From NCBI RefSeq assembly GCF_038592905.1, contig NZ_CP151943.1, forward strand, positions 4,414,501 through 4,478,500: a stretch of DNA of 64,000 nt, written 5' to 3'. The DNA comes from Neobacillus sp. FSL H8-0543 (lineage in GTDB: Bacteria; Bacillota; Bacilli; Bacillales; Cytobacillaceae). Made by a program: the position numbers and the translations under genes. Position 1 is the stretch's first letter. Each line of letters begins with the position of its first letter. The notes under the pieces were generated by a model. The model saw only the letters and a program-made list of their open reading frames with translations, was not told the origin of the DNA and ran no database searches. Shown here one piece after another: positions 34,918 through 43,420 of this stretch.

Positions 34918-35220
34918 ATGAAAGTTAAAATTAATCGCAATGCAGCAAAAGCATTGAAAAAAATGATGGAGGGAGAAGAAGCACAGGGGAAGCTTTTCCG
35001 TGTGTACGTAACAAATATCCATGGTGACCATGCACATTATGATTTGATGCTTGATACACCAACAGAAAACGATGTAGTCGTACAATCCGACAAGGATATT
35101 GATATCATTCTTGAAAAAGATAATGAATATTTAGATGGAGTATGGATCCAATACTTCCAGGTACCGAAAGAAGAATGGCTTATTATGAATCCTTCAAAGG
35201 GTGTACATCACCACCATTAA
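34918..35220 (+). CDS. HesB/IscA-fold (YneR/YqkB-like) protein without cysteines
   Basis: 100 residues. The fold is suggested by ITRNAA-like MKVKINRNAAKALKKMM, GKLFRVYVTNIHGDHAHYDL and the DVVVQSDKDIDI segment, as in HesB-domain proteins. None of the Cys residues needed for FeS binding by IscA is present, so a scaffold role is unlikely. It ends in a natural HHHH, with another His cluster at HGDHAHYD, which might bind metal. Function not established for this subgroup. Confidence 0.75.
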   Translation: MKVKINRNAAKALKKMMEGEEAQGKLFRVYVTNIHGDHAHYDLMLDTPTENDVVVQSDKDIDIILEKDNEYLDGVWIQYFQVPKEEWLIMNPSKGVHHHH

Positions 35221-35235
35221 TCATAGTATTAAATG

Positions 35236-35268
35236 ACGTTTGGGTTTCAGAACCTGGGCGTTTTTTTT
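35236..35268 (+). terminator. Terminator after the HesB-like gene
   Basis: ACGTTTGGGTT / AACCTGGGCGT stem (with G-T pairs) followed by T8. Confidence 0.78.
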
Positions 35269-35398
35269 CAAATCATGCTAAAATTACCTATAACCGCAAA
35301 AAGGGGATATTTTTATTAAACTAATACCCATTTTTGATGAATATCTTATATAGTGTTATCCTATTTAAGTATTGTTTGAAGGGAGATTGATACTACAT

Positions 35399-36148
35399 AT
35401 GGAAAATTTCAAAAATGATGTAAAAATCAAACTAATTGCACTTGATATGGATGGGACTTTGTTAACCAATAAGCACGAGATATCTGCTGCAAACCGCCAG
35501 GCAATAAAGGAAGCCAGGGAAAAGGGAGTTATTGTTGTCCTAAGTACCGGACGTTCCATTAGGAAAGTTCGTAGACATATGGATTCACTAGAGTTGACCT
35601 CCTATTTAGTAACGGTTAATGGAAGTGAGATATGGGATGAAAACAGAGAATTAGTTGAAAGAAGTATAGTTAAGACTGATTTAATGCAATGGATGTGGAG
35701 TCTTTCCCAAGAACATAATACAGGATTTTGGGCAATAAGTACTGAAAATAATTATTACGGTGAAATGCCTGGCGATATTCACGAGCATGAATGGTTAAAG
35801 TTTGGGTTTACTATTGAAGATGATACGATAAGGGAAAAAATTTTCTTTGAACTTCAAGAAAAGGGAGAATTTGAATTAACTAATTCGACACCCAAAAATA
35901 TAGAAGTAAATCCTTCTGGCATAAATAAAGCAAAAGGACTACAAATTGTTTGTGAGCGCCTGGGAATTGAAATGAAAAATGTCATGGCAGTTGGCGACAG
36001 CCTGAATGATCTGGCTATGATTGAAGAAGCGGGCCTTGGTGTCGCTATGGAAAATGCCCAGGATATCGTCAAAAAAGCTGCGGACTGGGTTACTGCTTCC
36101 AACAATGAAGATGGTGTCGCAATTGCAATCCAGAAATGGGTACTTTAA
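35399..36148 (+). CDS. Cof-type HAD-IIB phosphatase
   Basis: About 249 residues from ATG 35399 with GAAGGGAG upstream. HAD motif I is LDMDGTLL with the nucleophile Asp, motif II is LSTGRS, motif III is the Lys in INKAKGL, and motif IV is VGDSLNDLAMIEEAG. The cap is of the IIB type. It probably dephosphorylates sugar phosphates or nucleotides such as flavin precursors; substrate unknown. Confidence 0.92.
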   Translation: MENFKNDVKIKLIALDMDGTLLTNKHEISAANRQAIKEAREKGVIVVLSTGRSIRKVRRHMDSLELTSYLVTVNGSEIWDENRELVERSIVKTDLMQWMWSLSQEHNTGFWAISTENNYYGEMPGDIHEHEWLKFGFTIEDDTIREKIFFELQEKGEFELTNSTPKNIEVNPSGINKAKGLQIVCERLGIEMKNVMAVGDSLNDLAMIEEAGLGVAMENAQDIVKKAADWVTASNNEDGVAIAIQKWVL

Positions 36149-36229
36149 TAAACAGATATCCCTTTATAATCCAAGAAAAAAAGGTAACTAATATAACAGA
36201 ATCTCTCATGATTAATACATGAGGATTGT

Positions 36230-36255
36230 GTTTAAAACTATTTCCTCTAGGGTAT
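36230..36255 (+). promoter_or_regulatory. Sigma-B-type promoter upstream of the cold-shock gene
   Basis: GTTTAA (36230-36235), a 14-base spacer and GGGTAT (36250-36255) match the general-stress sigma-B consensus. A TATAAT overlaps at 36253-36258 without a good -35, so dual use is possible. Confidence 0.55.
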
Positions 36256-36315
36256 AATAATCGGGCAAGTGAAATTGCAATTTCATGTATTAGGTACATG
36301 CTAGGAGGATTCAAA

Positions 36316-36516
36316 ATGGAAACAGGTAAAGTAAAATGGTTTAATGGTGAAAAGGGCTTTGGATTTATCGAGCGCGATGGCGGAGATGATGTATTTGTAC
36401 ATTTCTCAGCAATTCAAGGCGAAGGGTACAAAACCCTTGATGAAGGTCAAGAAGTTACGTTTGAAATCGAAAATGGTCAAAGAGGACCACAAGCGGTTAA
36501 CGTTCGTAAAGCTTAA
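36316..36516 (+). CDS. Cold-shock protein (CspA/CspB family)
   Basis: 66 residues. RNP1 is KGFGFIE and RNP2 is VFVHFSAI, in the usual [10 protein letters not shown] five-stranded OB fold. It acts as an RNA chaperone in the cytosol. AGGAGG lies 7 bases before ATG 36316. The long leader from the predicted promoter (about 60 bases) is typical of csp genes. Full length. Confidence 0.96.
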   Translation: METGKVKWFNGEKGFGFIERDGGDDVFVHFSAIQGEGYKTLDEGQEVTFEIENGQRGPQAVNVRKA

Positions 36517-36531
36517 TTCCCTTCAAAAATC

Positions 36532-36563
36532 AAAACAGACTCCTAAACAGGGGTCTGTTTTTT
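36532..36563 (+). terminator. Terminator after the cold-shock gene
   Basis: AACAGACTCC / GGGGTCTGTT stem followed by T6. Confidence 0.82.
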
Positions 36564-36605
36564 CGTAAAAAAAGAACCCCCCTATGTGTGGGGAGCAATT
36601 CATTT

Positions 36606-36800
36606 TTAATTTTGTATTTCCTGCACTCTGCCAACTTGTCCATCCTCTAAACGGACCTTTATCCCATGAGGATGTGTTAATGAGTTAGTGAGGATATCTT
36701 TTACAATACCGCTAGTTAGTTTTCCTGTTCGCTGATCAGCTTTAAGGACAATTTTAACAGCAGATCCTGGCTTAATGTCGTTTCTATTTTTCCCGTTCAT
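36606..36800 (-). CDS. ywbE: YwbE-family protein
   Basis: 64 residues with the family pattern NDIKPGSAVKIVLKADQRTG and the end GRVQEIQN. A small, predicted beta-rich protein with a KOW-like feel; function unknown. Its ATG overlaps the stop of the preceding gene (ATGA), so the two are translationally coupled. Confidence 0.88.
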   Translation of the reverse strand: MNGKNRNDIKPGSAVKIVLKADQRTGKLTSGIVKDILTNSLTHPHGIKVRLEDGQVGRVQEIQN

Positions 36801-36994
36801 TAAACACCCATTTTTCTGCGGGAGTTGCTTACCTTTTTTGTTTGTTGGCTTCTCAATTTTTTTGTTGAATTGGAATTATTAATGTTAGAATTACCGGCAG
36901 CAGCTTTATTTTTCTTGTTCTCTAACTGTTGTTTCATCGCTTCCTGTAAGCTCATTTTCTTCTTTGGTGCTTCGTTTTGATTGTTTTCAGACAT
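36800..36994 (-). CDS. Small basic low-complexity protein, 64 residues
   Basis: Rich in Lys, Asn, Gln and Ser (MSLQEAMKQQLENKKNKAA; SNINNSNSTKK). A short amphipathic helix around residues 14-30 is followed by a disordered basic tail ending RRKMGV. GGAGGT lies before the ATG. It is coupled to ywbE by a 1-base overlap. No family recognised beyond similar small basic Bacillus proteins. Confidence 0.68.
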   Translation of the reverse strand: MSENNQNEAPKKKMSLQEAMKQQLENKKNKAAAGNSNINNSNSTKKLRSQQTKKVSNSRRKMGV

Positions 36995-37251
36995 AGATTT
37001 TACCTCCAGAGAATGTACTACTATACATACAGTATAATCTATTTTTTATCAAAAAAACAATTTATTGAAAGTAAACATGTTTTCATTTAATTTTAATTAT
37101 TCTCACAATAAATATTAAATTTAATAGAAAATATTGCTTATTATTTTACTTTCGTAAATAATTTCTCCAATAAATTTCTTCATTTAATACGTAACCTCAT
37201 CCTTACTTGCTAATACTAATAAAATAAACAAAACATATTTATAGCAGTTAA
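36995..37251. other. Intergenic region upstream of the riboflavin leader
   Basis: A very AT-rich stretch between divergent units. It should hold the promoter of the minus-strand pair, but I see no confident elements and no gene. Confidence 0.4.
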
Positions 37252-37280
37252 TTAACATTCGTGCTATCATCATGTATACT
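37252..37280 (+). promoter_or_regulatory. Promoter of the riboflavin operon
   Basis: TTAACA (37252-37257), a 17-base spacer, then TATACT (37275-37280). Transcription would start near 37287, just ahead of the FMN riboswitch. Confidence 0.65.
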
Positions 37281-37300
37281 TGTATTGACAATATATATAA

Positions 37301-37546
37301 TTCCTCGGGGTCAGGTGTAATTCCTAACCGGCGGTGATGAAGCAAGAGCTTCTTAGTCCGTGACCCGGTTAACATTTTTGTTAAACGGTGGATCTGGTGA
37401 AATTCCGGAGCCGACAGTTAAAGTCTGGATGGGAGAGGAAAAAATAGGTGTAGTTAAAGGGATAAGTCTACCCTTTTTTTACCCCTTATTTTCTTATTGC
37501 TTTTTAAAGGACCCTAAAGGTGTATTTTCACTTTAGGGTCTTTTTT
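37301..37546 (+). ncRNA. FMN riboswitch (RFN element) with terminator
   Basis: The aptamer spans 37301-37440. Recognisable parts are the GGGGTCAGGTG 5' block, CCTAACCGGCGGT, AGTCCGTGACCC, GGTGGATCTGGTGAAATTCC, and the closing GGGAGAGGAA that pairs with TTCCTC. The expression platform ends in a perfect 10-bp terminator (GACCCTAAAG / CTTTAGGGTC, 37510-37540, then T6); a smaller AAAGGG/CCCTTT hairpin lies at 37456-37476. FMN would shut off the rib operon. Confidence 0.96.
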
Positions 37547-37571
37547 ATTTTCTTTTAAGGAGTTTTTGCCA

Positions 37572-38654
37572 ATGAATGATATCTACTTTATGAATTTAGC
37601 TTTGAATCTTGCAGGAGGTACACTTGGTCAAACAGCACCTAACCCCGTTGTAGGCGCAGTAGTTGTGAAAGACAATCAGATTGTGGGTATGGGGGCGCAT
37701 CTTAAGGCAGGGGAACCCCATGCAGAGGTTCATGCAATAAGAATGGCGGGGGACAGAGCCAAAAATGCAACACTTTATGTAACACTAGAGCCATGCAGTC
37801 ATCATGGGAAAACCCCGCCCTGCGCGGATCTAGTTATTCAAACAGGGATAAAAAAGGTGTTTGTTGCAACGACTGATCCTAATCCGCAAGTAAGTGGCAT
37901 TGGAATCGAAAAAATTAAAGCTGCAGGAATTGAAGTAGAAGTAGGATTACAGCAGGAGGAAGCACGAGAGCTCAATAAAATGTTTTTTTACAATATCAGT
38001 ACAGGACTGCCGTATGTAACGTTAAAATCGGCTATCAGTATGGATGGGAAAATTGCAACTTCTACAGGTGAAAGTAAATGGATTACGGGTGAGGAAGCTA
38101 GAAATGATGTACACCAATTCCGTCACCAGCATGATGCCATTTTGGTTGGTGTAAATACAGTGTTAAAAGATAATCCCAGCTTGACAACTAGACTTGAGAA
38201 TGGCGGTAAAAACCCAATTAGAATTATTCTTGATACCCAGCTACGAACCCCCATGCATGCAATTATCGTAACAGATTTGCAAGCACCAACGTGGATTATC
38301 ACTGGTCCTGATGTTGATGGGAAACTAGAGGCTGACTTTACAGCAAAGGGAATTAAAATAATTAAAATGGCTGAGAAGAAAATTCGAATACAAGAAATGT
38401 TAAAGATAATTGGTGAAATGGGAGTAACGTCTATATATGTCGAAGGCGGTTCTGAAATCCATGGGAGTTTCTTAAAGGAACGTGCCTTCCAACAGGTTAT
38501 AACATACATTGCGCCCAAATTGATAGGCGGCAAGCTGGCGCCAACCTCCTTCGGCGGAGAAGGTATTCTAAAAATGGATGAGGTTGTGTCACTGGAAATT
38601 AAAAAAATTGATAGGGTTGGCAATGATATTCGAATCATTGCAGAACCAAATTAA
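37572..38654 (+). CDS. ribD: Bifunctional riboflavin deaminase/reductase RibD
   Basis: About 360 residues from ATG 37572; AAGGAG ends 9 bases upstream. The deaminase half has the zinc site HAEVHA and PCSHHGKTPPC. The reductase half (residues about 145-360) has TLKSAISMDGKIAT and YVEGGSEIHG. It performs the second and third committed steps from the GTP-derived pyrimidine. First gene of the operon; ribE starts 14 bases after its stop. Confidence 0.97.
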   Translation: MNDIYFMNLALNLAGGTLGQTAPNPVVGAVVVKDNQIVGMGAHLKAGEPHAEVHAIRMAGDRAKNATLYVTLEPCSHHGKTPPCADLVIQTGIKKVFVATTDPNPQVSGIGIEKIKAAGIEVEVGLQQEEARELNKMFFYNISTGLPYVTLKSAISMDGKIATSTGESKWITGEEARNDVHQFRHQHDAILVGVNTVLKDNPSLTTRLENGGKNPIRIILDTQLRTPMHAIIVTDLQAPTWIITGPDVDGKLEADFTAKGIKIIKMAEKKIRIQEMLKIIGEMGVTSIYVEGGSEIHGSFLKERAFQQVITYIAPKLIGGKLAPTSFGGEGILKMDEVVSLEIKKIDRVGNDIRIIAEPN

Positions 38655-38668
38655 GGAGTACAAACAAA

Positions 38669-39331
38669 ATGTTTACCGGAATTATCGAAGAAATTGGTAT
38701 AGTATCAACTATCCAACGTACTGGGGAATCTTTTGTTCTAACAATTGAAGCTAAGAACATTTTGAATGATGTCCATCTTGGAGATAGTATTGCTGTCAAT
38801 GGGATTTGTCTAACAGTCACCTCCTATTCTGGCAATCATTTTTCGGTAGATGTTATGCCGGAGACAATAAAAGCAACAAGTTTGAATATGGTTAGGCGTG
38901 GTTCTAAAGTAAATTTAGAACGAGCAATGGCTGCTGGCGGCCGATTCGGCGGTCATTTCGTTTCAGGCCATATCGATGGTACCGGCTTGATTATAAGTAA
39001 AAAGCAAGTAGAAAATGCTGTTTACTATGAAATTGAAGCGGCCCAGGAAACGCTTAAGTACGTTATTTTAAAGGGATCAATTGCAATTGACGGGACAAGC
39101 TTAACCGTATTTGGTGTAAGTGAAAAAAGTTTTACGATATCAATTATCCCCCATACTTTATCTGAAACCATCTTGGGGCTAAAAGGCCCTGGTGATATTG
39201 TTAATTTAGAAAGCGATATGATTGGCAAATATGTGGGCCATTTTCTAACAGGCCTCGCTGCTGGTAAAGAAAATAAAAAAGACTCAACTGGAGTCACTGC
39301 TCAATTTTTGGAGGAAAATGGATTTGCTTAG
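38669..39331 (+). CDS. ribE: Riboflavin synthase alpha subunit
   Basis: 220 residues with the duplicated beta-barrel. The N-terminal MFTGIIEEIG and repeats of the GDSIAVNGICLTV / KGSIAIDGTSLTV pattern are diagnostic. It dismutates two 6,7-dimethyl-8-ribityllumazine molecules to riboflavin. Overall length and order in the operon are as in B. subtilis. Confidence 0.97.
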   Translation: MFTGIIEEIGIVSTIQRTGESFVLTIEAKNILNDVHLGDSIAVNGICLTVTSYSGNHFSVDVMPETIKATSLNMVRRGSKVNLERAMAAGGRFGGHFVSGHIDGTGLIISKKQVENAVYYEIEAAQETLKYVILKGSIAIDGTSLTVFGVSEKSFTISIIPHTLSETILGLKGPGDIVNLESDMIGKYVGHFLTGLAAGKENKKDSTGVTAQFLEENGFA

Positions 39332-39370
39332 ATTGAAACAGATATTGGCATTTGAAAGGGGAATTGATGG

Positions 39371-40009
39371 ATGTTTAATACCGTTGAAGAGGCGTTAATT
39401 GATTTACAGAAAGGCAAGGTTGTTATCGTTTGTGATGATGAGGATAGAGAAAACGAAGGTGATTTTATAGCATTAGCTGAAAAAGCAACACCGGATGTTA
39501 TTAATTTGATGGCGACGCATGGTAGAGGTTTAATCTGTGTTCCTATTGAGGAGGAGCTCGCTCAAAAGCTAGACCTCCACCAAATGGTAGCTAATAATAC
39601 AGACACACACGGCACGGCTTTTACAGTGAGTATAGACCATAAATTTTCAACCACTGGAATTTCTGCTTTTGAGCGCTCAGCAACGGTGTTAAGTATGATT
39701 GATCCTGATTCTAAAGCATCTGATTTTAAAAGACCTGGTCACGTCTTTCCTTTGGTTGCCAAAAAAGGCGGTGTGTTAAGAAGAACTGGTCACACTGAGG
39801 CGGCAACGGATTTAGCAAAACTATGCGGGGCAGCACCTGCAGGGGTAATCTGTGAAATTATGAATACCGATGGAACAATGGCGCGAGTTCCTCAGTTACG
39901 AAAAATTGCGGATGAATTAGATGTCAAAATGATTACCATCAAAGATCTAATTGAATATCAAAAAAAGAACGACAGTTTAGAAAATCTTTCTCAAAATAAA
40001 ATACAGTAA
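39371..40009 (+). CDS. ribB: 3,4-dihydroxy-2-butanone-4-phosphate synthase, single domain (RibB)
   Basis: 212 residues. [11 protein letters not shown] is the acidic metal site, [31 protein letters not shown] and CEIMNEDGTMAR-type [14 protein letters not shown] complete the family. In most Bacilli this position holds RibBA of about 400 residues with a C-terminal GTP cyclohydrolase II. Here the protein stops 15-20 residues after the usual domain end ([11 protein letters not shown]) with an unrelated tail, and ribH follows at once. GTP cyclohydrolase II must be encoded elsewhere. Confidence 0.95.
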   Translation: MFNTVEEALIDLQKGKVVIVCDDEDRENEGDFIALAEKATPDVINLMATHGRGLICVPIEEELAQKLDLHQMVANNTDTHGTAFTVSIDHKFSTTGISAFERSATVLSMIDPDSKASDFKRPGHVFPLVAKKGGVLRRTGHTEAATDLAKLCGAAPAGVICEIMNTDGTMARVPQLRKIADELDVKMITIKDLIEYQKKNDSLENLSQNKIQ

Positions 40010-40028
40010 ATTAATAGGAGGATTCATC

Positions 40029-40499
40029 ATGGGAAATCTTTTTGAAGGTAATTTAGTTGGTACGGGACTAAAAGTAGGAATCGTTGTCGGACGATTTAAT
40101 GAATTTATTACAAGTAAATTATTAGGCGGTGCACAAGATGCACTTAAAAGACATGGAATAAGCGATTCTGATGTTGATATTGCCTGGGTTCCAGGAGCAT
40201 TTGAAATTCCGCTAATTGCTCAAAAAATGGCAAATAGTAAAAAATATGATGCCGTTATCACATTAGGAACGGTCATTCGCGGGTCGACTCCACATTTTGA
40301 TTATGTGTGTAATGAAGTCGCAAAAGGTGTTTCTGCATTAAATTTAAGCACTGGGATTCCAGTGATATTTGGGGTGTTAACTACTGACTCAATTGAGCAG
40401 GCAATTGAAAGGGCAGGTACAAAAGCGGGGAATAAAGGCTGGGACGCAGCTACGTCAGCAATTGAAATGGCTAACCTCTGCAGGAGTATTGATCAATAG
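40029..40499 (+). CDS. ribH: 6,7-dimethyl-8-ribityllumazine synthase
   Basis: 156 residues. [36 protein letters not shown] (with the catalytic His) and FGVLTTD are family hallmarks. It condenses the RibB product with the RibD-derived pyrimidine and forms icosahedral capsids. Last gene of the operon. AGGAGG lies before the ATG. Confidence 0.97.
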   Translation: MGNLFEGNLVGTGLKVGIVVGRFNEFITSKLLGGAQDALKRHGISDSDVDIAWVPGAFEIPLIAQKMANSKKYDAVITLGTVIRGSTPHFDYVCNEVAKGVSALNLSTGIPVIFGVLTTDSIEQAIERAGTKAGNKGWDAATSAIEMANLCRSIDQ

Positions 40500-40634
40500 T
40501 TATTTTTTAAAGTGAAAAGGAAGAGGGACATACATTTATCGTATGTCTTTCTTTATGGAGAAAATCAGCCGAAAACATATACAAATTAATAGATTATTGA
40601 CTATAATAGAAGGAACATAAAAAAATAGTTCTAA

Positions 40635-40902
40635 AAAACAGGTGCTTAGTCGTTAATGACTGTAGCTTAAAAGGGAAGTTGGTAAAAAGCCAACGCGGTC
40701 CCGCCACTGTAAATGGGAGCAACCTATAAAATGTCACTGTCGTAATCGATGGGAAGACATAGGGAGCAATGACCATGAGCCAGGAAACCTGCCTGTTTTT
40801 GACACAAAAGCCTACGCGGATAGGAGAGTGTTAAGCAAAAACCGGTTGGTAACGATTTTTACTTAACGTACATAACTCCTCCTAATTAGGGGGATTTTTT
40901 TA
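40635..40902 (+). ncRNA. Cobalamin (B12) riboswitch with terminator
   Basis: P1 is formed by AAAACAGG (40635-40642) and CCTGTTTT (40792-40799). The invariant GCCACTGT lies near 40716, and GAGCCAGGAAACCTGCC at the 3' end. An intrinsic terminator follows (TCCTCCTAATTAGGGGGA, 40877-40894, then T7), preceded by a longer GTTAAG/CTTAAC hairpin (40830-40867) that may be part of the switch. B12 should turn off the uptake operon downstream. Confidence 0.96.
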
Positions 40903-40934
40903 TGTAAAAATAATGTATTGGGGAGAGACTTAGA

Positions 40935-42611
40935 ATGAAAAAGGGGAAAATAAATCTTCTGCTATCTGTAATTTTATTATTGAGTTTTGCATTCGGCGGA
41001 TTTCAGCCACAAGTAAGTGCTGCCGTACAAGAGGACAACGTGACAATTAATGTGATAAATGGGGAGACAGTTCTTGAACTGCCCGTACCTTTTAGTGAGG
41101 GTGAAAATGCTTTAGATGCTCTAATAAAAGCCGTGGATGGTGAGATTGATGTTGCTTCTTCAGATTGGGGAGCCTCTATCAATAGTATTAAAGGTTCAGA
41201 AATAAAAGAGAATCATTTTTGGGCCTTTTATGTCAATGGGATATCCTCACAGGTAAATTATGATCAATATAAAGTTCAAAATGAAGATCAACTAACATTC
41301 ACTTACATTAATTGGAACGATCCTGCTCCAAGTGTTTCTGTAAAAGTTGTAGATGAGAATAATGAAGATCTGTTAACGATAGCTTATCCTGTAAATTTTG
41401 TTGGCGAGACAACTGCTTTAAACTTATTAAAAGCTTTAGTTGGCCTGGGAAAATTAAATTACAAGACGCTATACATTAATGGTGCACCAAGTGAAGTAGA
41501 CGCTGAAAGTTATATTCTTAACAATGGGGATCAGATTACGTTCCAATATGACTCGTCGGGAGATGAAACTGAAACAGAACCTCCAGTTACTCCTATTTCA
41601 CAAGAAACACTAAAAACGGCCATTGATCAGGTAGTAGCTTATTATCAAAATCAACAAGTAGATGAATGGACACTTATAGCCCTGAAACAGGCAGGCAAGG
41701 AAATTCCTGAAAGCTACTTAAATAATTACAAGAAATTAATTAAAGAACAACAAGGGAAATTTAGAAAGATTACCGATACAGAAAGATATACCTTAGCCAT
41801 ACTTGCAGCAGGCGGAGATCCTACAAATATTGAAGGTTATAATCTGGTTGAATCCATTTATCAAGCGGATGTTACAAAGCAGGGGTTAATAGGTGTCGCT
41901 TATGCACTTTTGGCATTTGATAGCGCGAACTTTGAAATTCCTGAAACAGCTCTTTGGACGAGAGAAAAAGTCATATCTTATCTATTAGATAGACAAAACC
42001 AAGATGGCGGCTGGGCATGGGATGAAAGCACAACGAGTGACATCGACACAACGGGAATGATTGTGGCAGCTTTAGCTCCATACAAGGACCAAGCAGTTGT
42101 GAAAGAAAAAGTAGATTCTGCCGTTCTATACTTATCAGAACAATTTCAAGCTTCCAAGATTGATAATAGCTCAACAGCTGCCCAAGTAATTATCGCGCTT
42201 TCTGCTCTAGGAATTGATGCAAATAGTGCGCTATTCGCAAAAGATAACAGCAGCCTAGTTCAGTTTTTACTAACCTTCCAAAATGCTGATGGAGGCTTTG
42301 ATTGGATGGGGGGCGATGAAAGTGATTTGATGTCAACACCACAAGGTATTCAGGCTTTAGTTGCTTATCAGCTATATACACAAGGAAAGGGCTCATTGTA
42401 TAAACTGTCGTTAGCTGAACAGCAACCAGATACCGAGACTCCCGTAGATGAGACACCGGTGTTAGAACAAACACCAAACCAACCGAAAACGGAGGGACAC
42501 TTATTGCCAAATACGGCAACAAATAGCTTCAATCTCCTTTTAGCCGGTTTATTGTTGTTGATAACTGGAATGATTGTATATTACCTTAAGCAAAGCAAGA
42601 GAGAGGCTTAA
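40935..42611 (+). CDS. Sortase-anchored transcobalamin-like protein (two DUF4430 + alpha/alpha barrel)
   Basis: 558 residues. A signal peptide ends near QVSA (residue 29). Residues about 33-128 and 133-208 are two DUF4430 domains (HFWAFYVNGI; TLYINGAP). Residues about 225-480 are an alpha/alpha-barrel repeat region of the prenyltransferase/squalene-cyclase type (RQNQDGGWAWDES, FQNADGGFDW). A Pro/Thr-rich stem and the sorting signal LPNTA, a TM helix and KQSKREA end the protein. DUF4430 plus such a barrel is the domain set of animal intrinsic factor/transcobalamin, here in reversed order. First gene behind the B12 riboswitch, so probably a cell-wall-bound B12 binder (inference). Confidence 0.88.
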   Translation: MKKGKINLLLSVILLLSFAFGGFQPQVSAAVQEDNVTINVINGETVLELPVPFSEGENALDALIKAVDGEIDVASSDWGASINSIKGSEIKENHFWAFYVNGISSQVNYDQYKVQNEDQLTFTYINWNDPAPSVSVKVVDENNEDLLTIAYPVNFVGETTALNLLKALVGLGKLNYKTLYINGAPSEVDAESYILNNGDQITFQYDSSGDETETEPPVTPISQETLKTAIDQVVAYYQNQQVDEWTLIALKQAGKEIPESYLNNYKKLIKEQQGKFRKITDTERYTLAILAAGGDPTNIEGYNLVESIYQADVTKQGLIGVAYALLAFDSANFEIPETALWTREKVISYLLDRQNQDGGWAWDESTTSDIDTTGMIVAALAPYKDQAVVKEKVDSAVLYLSEQFQASKIDNSSTAAQVIIALSALGIDANSALFAKDNSSLVQFLLTFQNADGGFDWMGGDESDLMSTPQGIQALVAYQLYTQGKGSLYKLSLAEQQPDTETPVDETPVLEQTPNQPKTEGHLLPNTATNSFNLLLAGLLLLITGMIVYYLKQSKREA

Positions 42612-42661
42612 TTAATTCCACAGGTTCCCTTTTACAGAAGGGAACCAAAAGGAGGAATAGC

Positions 42662-43402
42662 ATGCAAAGAATAGTTAAATCAATTGTCTTACTTTTTGTA
42701 CTGCTGTTAACTTTTAGTTTAATTGGCTGTGGTACAGCCGAAGAGAACGCTAATGCAGGAAAAGAAGAAGAGAAGACAAGTGAAATAGTAAAAAAAGAAG
42801 AGCCTCTGGAAGTTGACAGCGAGGATAAAAAGGGTGGACAGGAGGAGACTACAGATTCTACTATTCCTTCAACACCAGAAAAAGATAGTGAACAAGTAGC
42901 GGAACAAGAAAAATCTCCGAATAGTGAAAGTTTAAACACTTCACCGGTAGAAAAAAGTTCCAGCAGTACACCCAAAAAACCTGCGGCCACACCAAGTACA
43001 CCGCCGGAAACAGGCAAAACACCGAGTACTCCACCAGTTACAAAGCCAGTTGATCCGCCAAGTACAAAACCAGAGAACCCTAAGCCTGCAGCGACTGTTA
43101 CTTTTTCGATTGTAGGACCAAACGATGTAGGAACTATTTTGTCAGGGTCAAAGATAGGCATTAAAGATGGCGATACGGCTTTCGATGTTTTAAAAAACGC
43201 TACTAAACAACATGGTATCCAAATTGAAACGCGTGGAAGCGGGGCTACAGCATACGTCGAAGGAATCGATAATTATTATGAGTTTGATTATGGTGCCAAG
43301 AGTGGCTGGGTTTTCGAATTGAATGGTGTAAGTATTTCAAAAAGTATTGGGACGATTAACGTCAAAGATGGTGATCGGATTGAATGCTACTATACCGAAT
43401 AA
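42662..43402 (+). CDS. DUF4430 lipoprotein, probable cobalamin-binding
   Basis: 246 residues. The lipobox LIGC ends the signal peptide, giving lipidation at about residue 22. A long Glu/Lys then Pro/Thr/Ser-rich linker (about 25-145) spaces the C-terminal DUF4430 domain (146-246; SGWVFELNGVSISKSIG). It is predicted to sit on the outer face of the membrane and hand B12 from the wall-anchored protein to the ECF transporter; that transfer role is inferred. GGAGG lies upstream of the ATG. Confidence 0.87.
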   Translation: MQRIVKSIVLLFVLLLTFSLIGCGTAEENANAGKEEEKTSEIVKKEEPLEVDSEDKKGGQEETTDSTIPSTPEKDSEQVAEQEKSPNSESLNTSPVEKSSSSTPKKPAATPSTPPETGKTPSTPPVTKPVDPPSTKPENPKPAATVTFSIVGPNDVGTILSGSKIGIKDGDTAFDVLKNATKQHGIQIETRGSGATAYVEGIDNYYEFDYGAKSGWVFELNGVSISKSIGTINVKDGDRIECYYTE

Positions 43403-43420
43403 TGTCTGGGGAACACAGTG

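Noticed and set aside
34918..35220. Artificial His-tag on the HesB-like gene
   Set aside because: Only four His in genomic context with no vector sequence; the DNA continues into a natural terminator.
42586..43161. 191-codon minus-strand ORF opposite the DUF4430 lipoprotein
   Set aside because: It is an antisense shadow of the low-complexity Pro/Thr/Ser linker and has no ribosome site.
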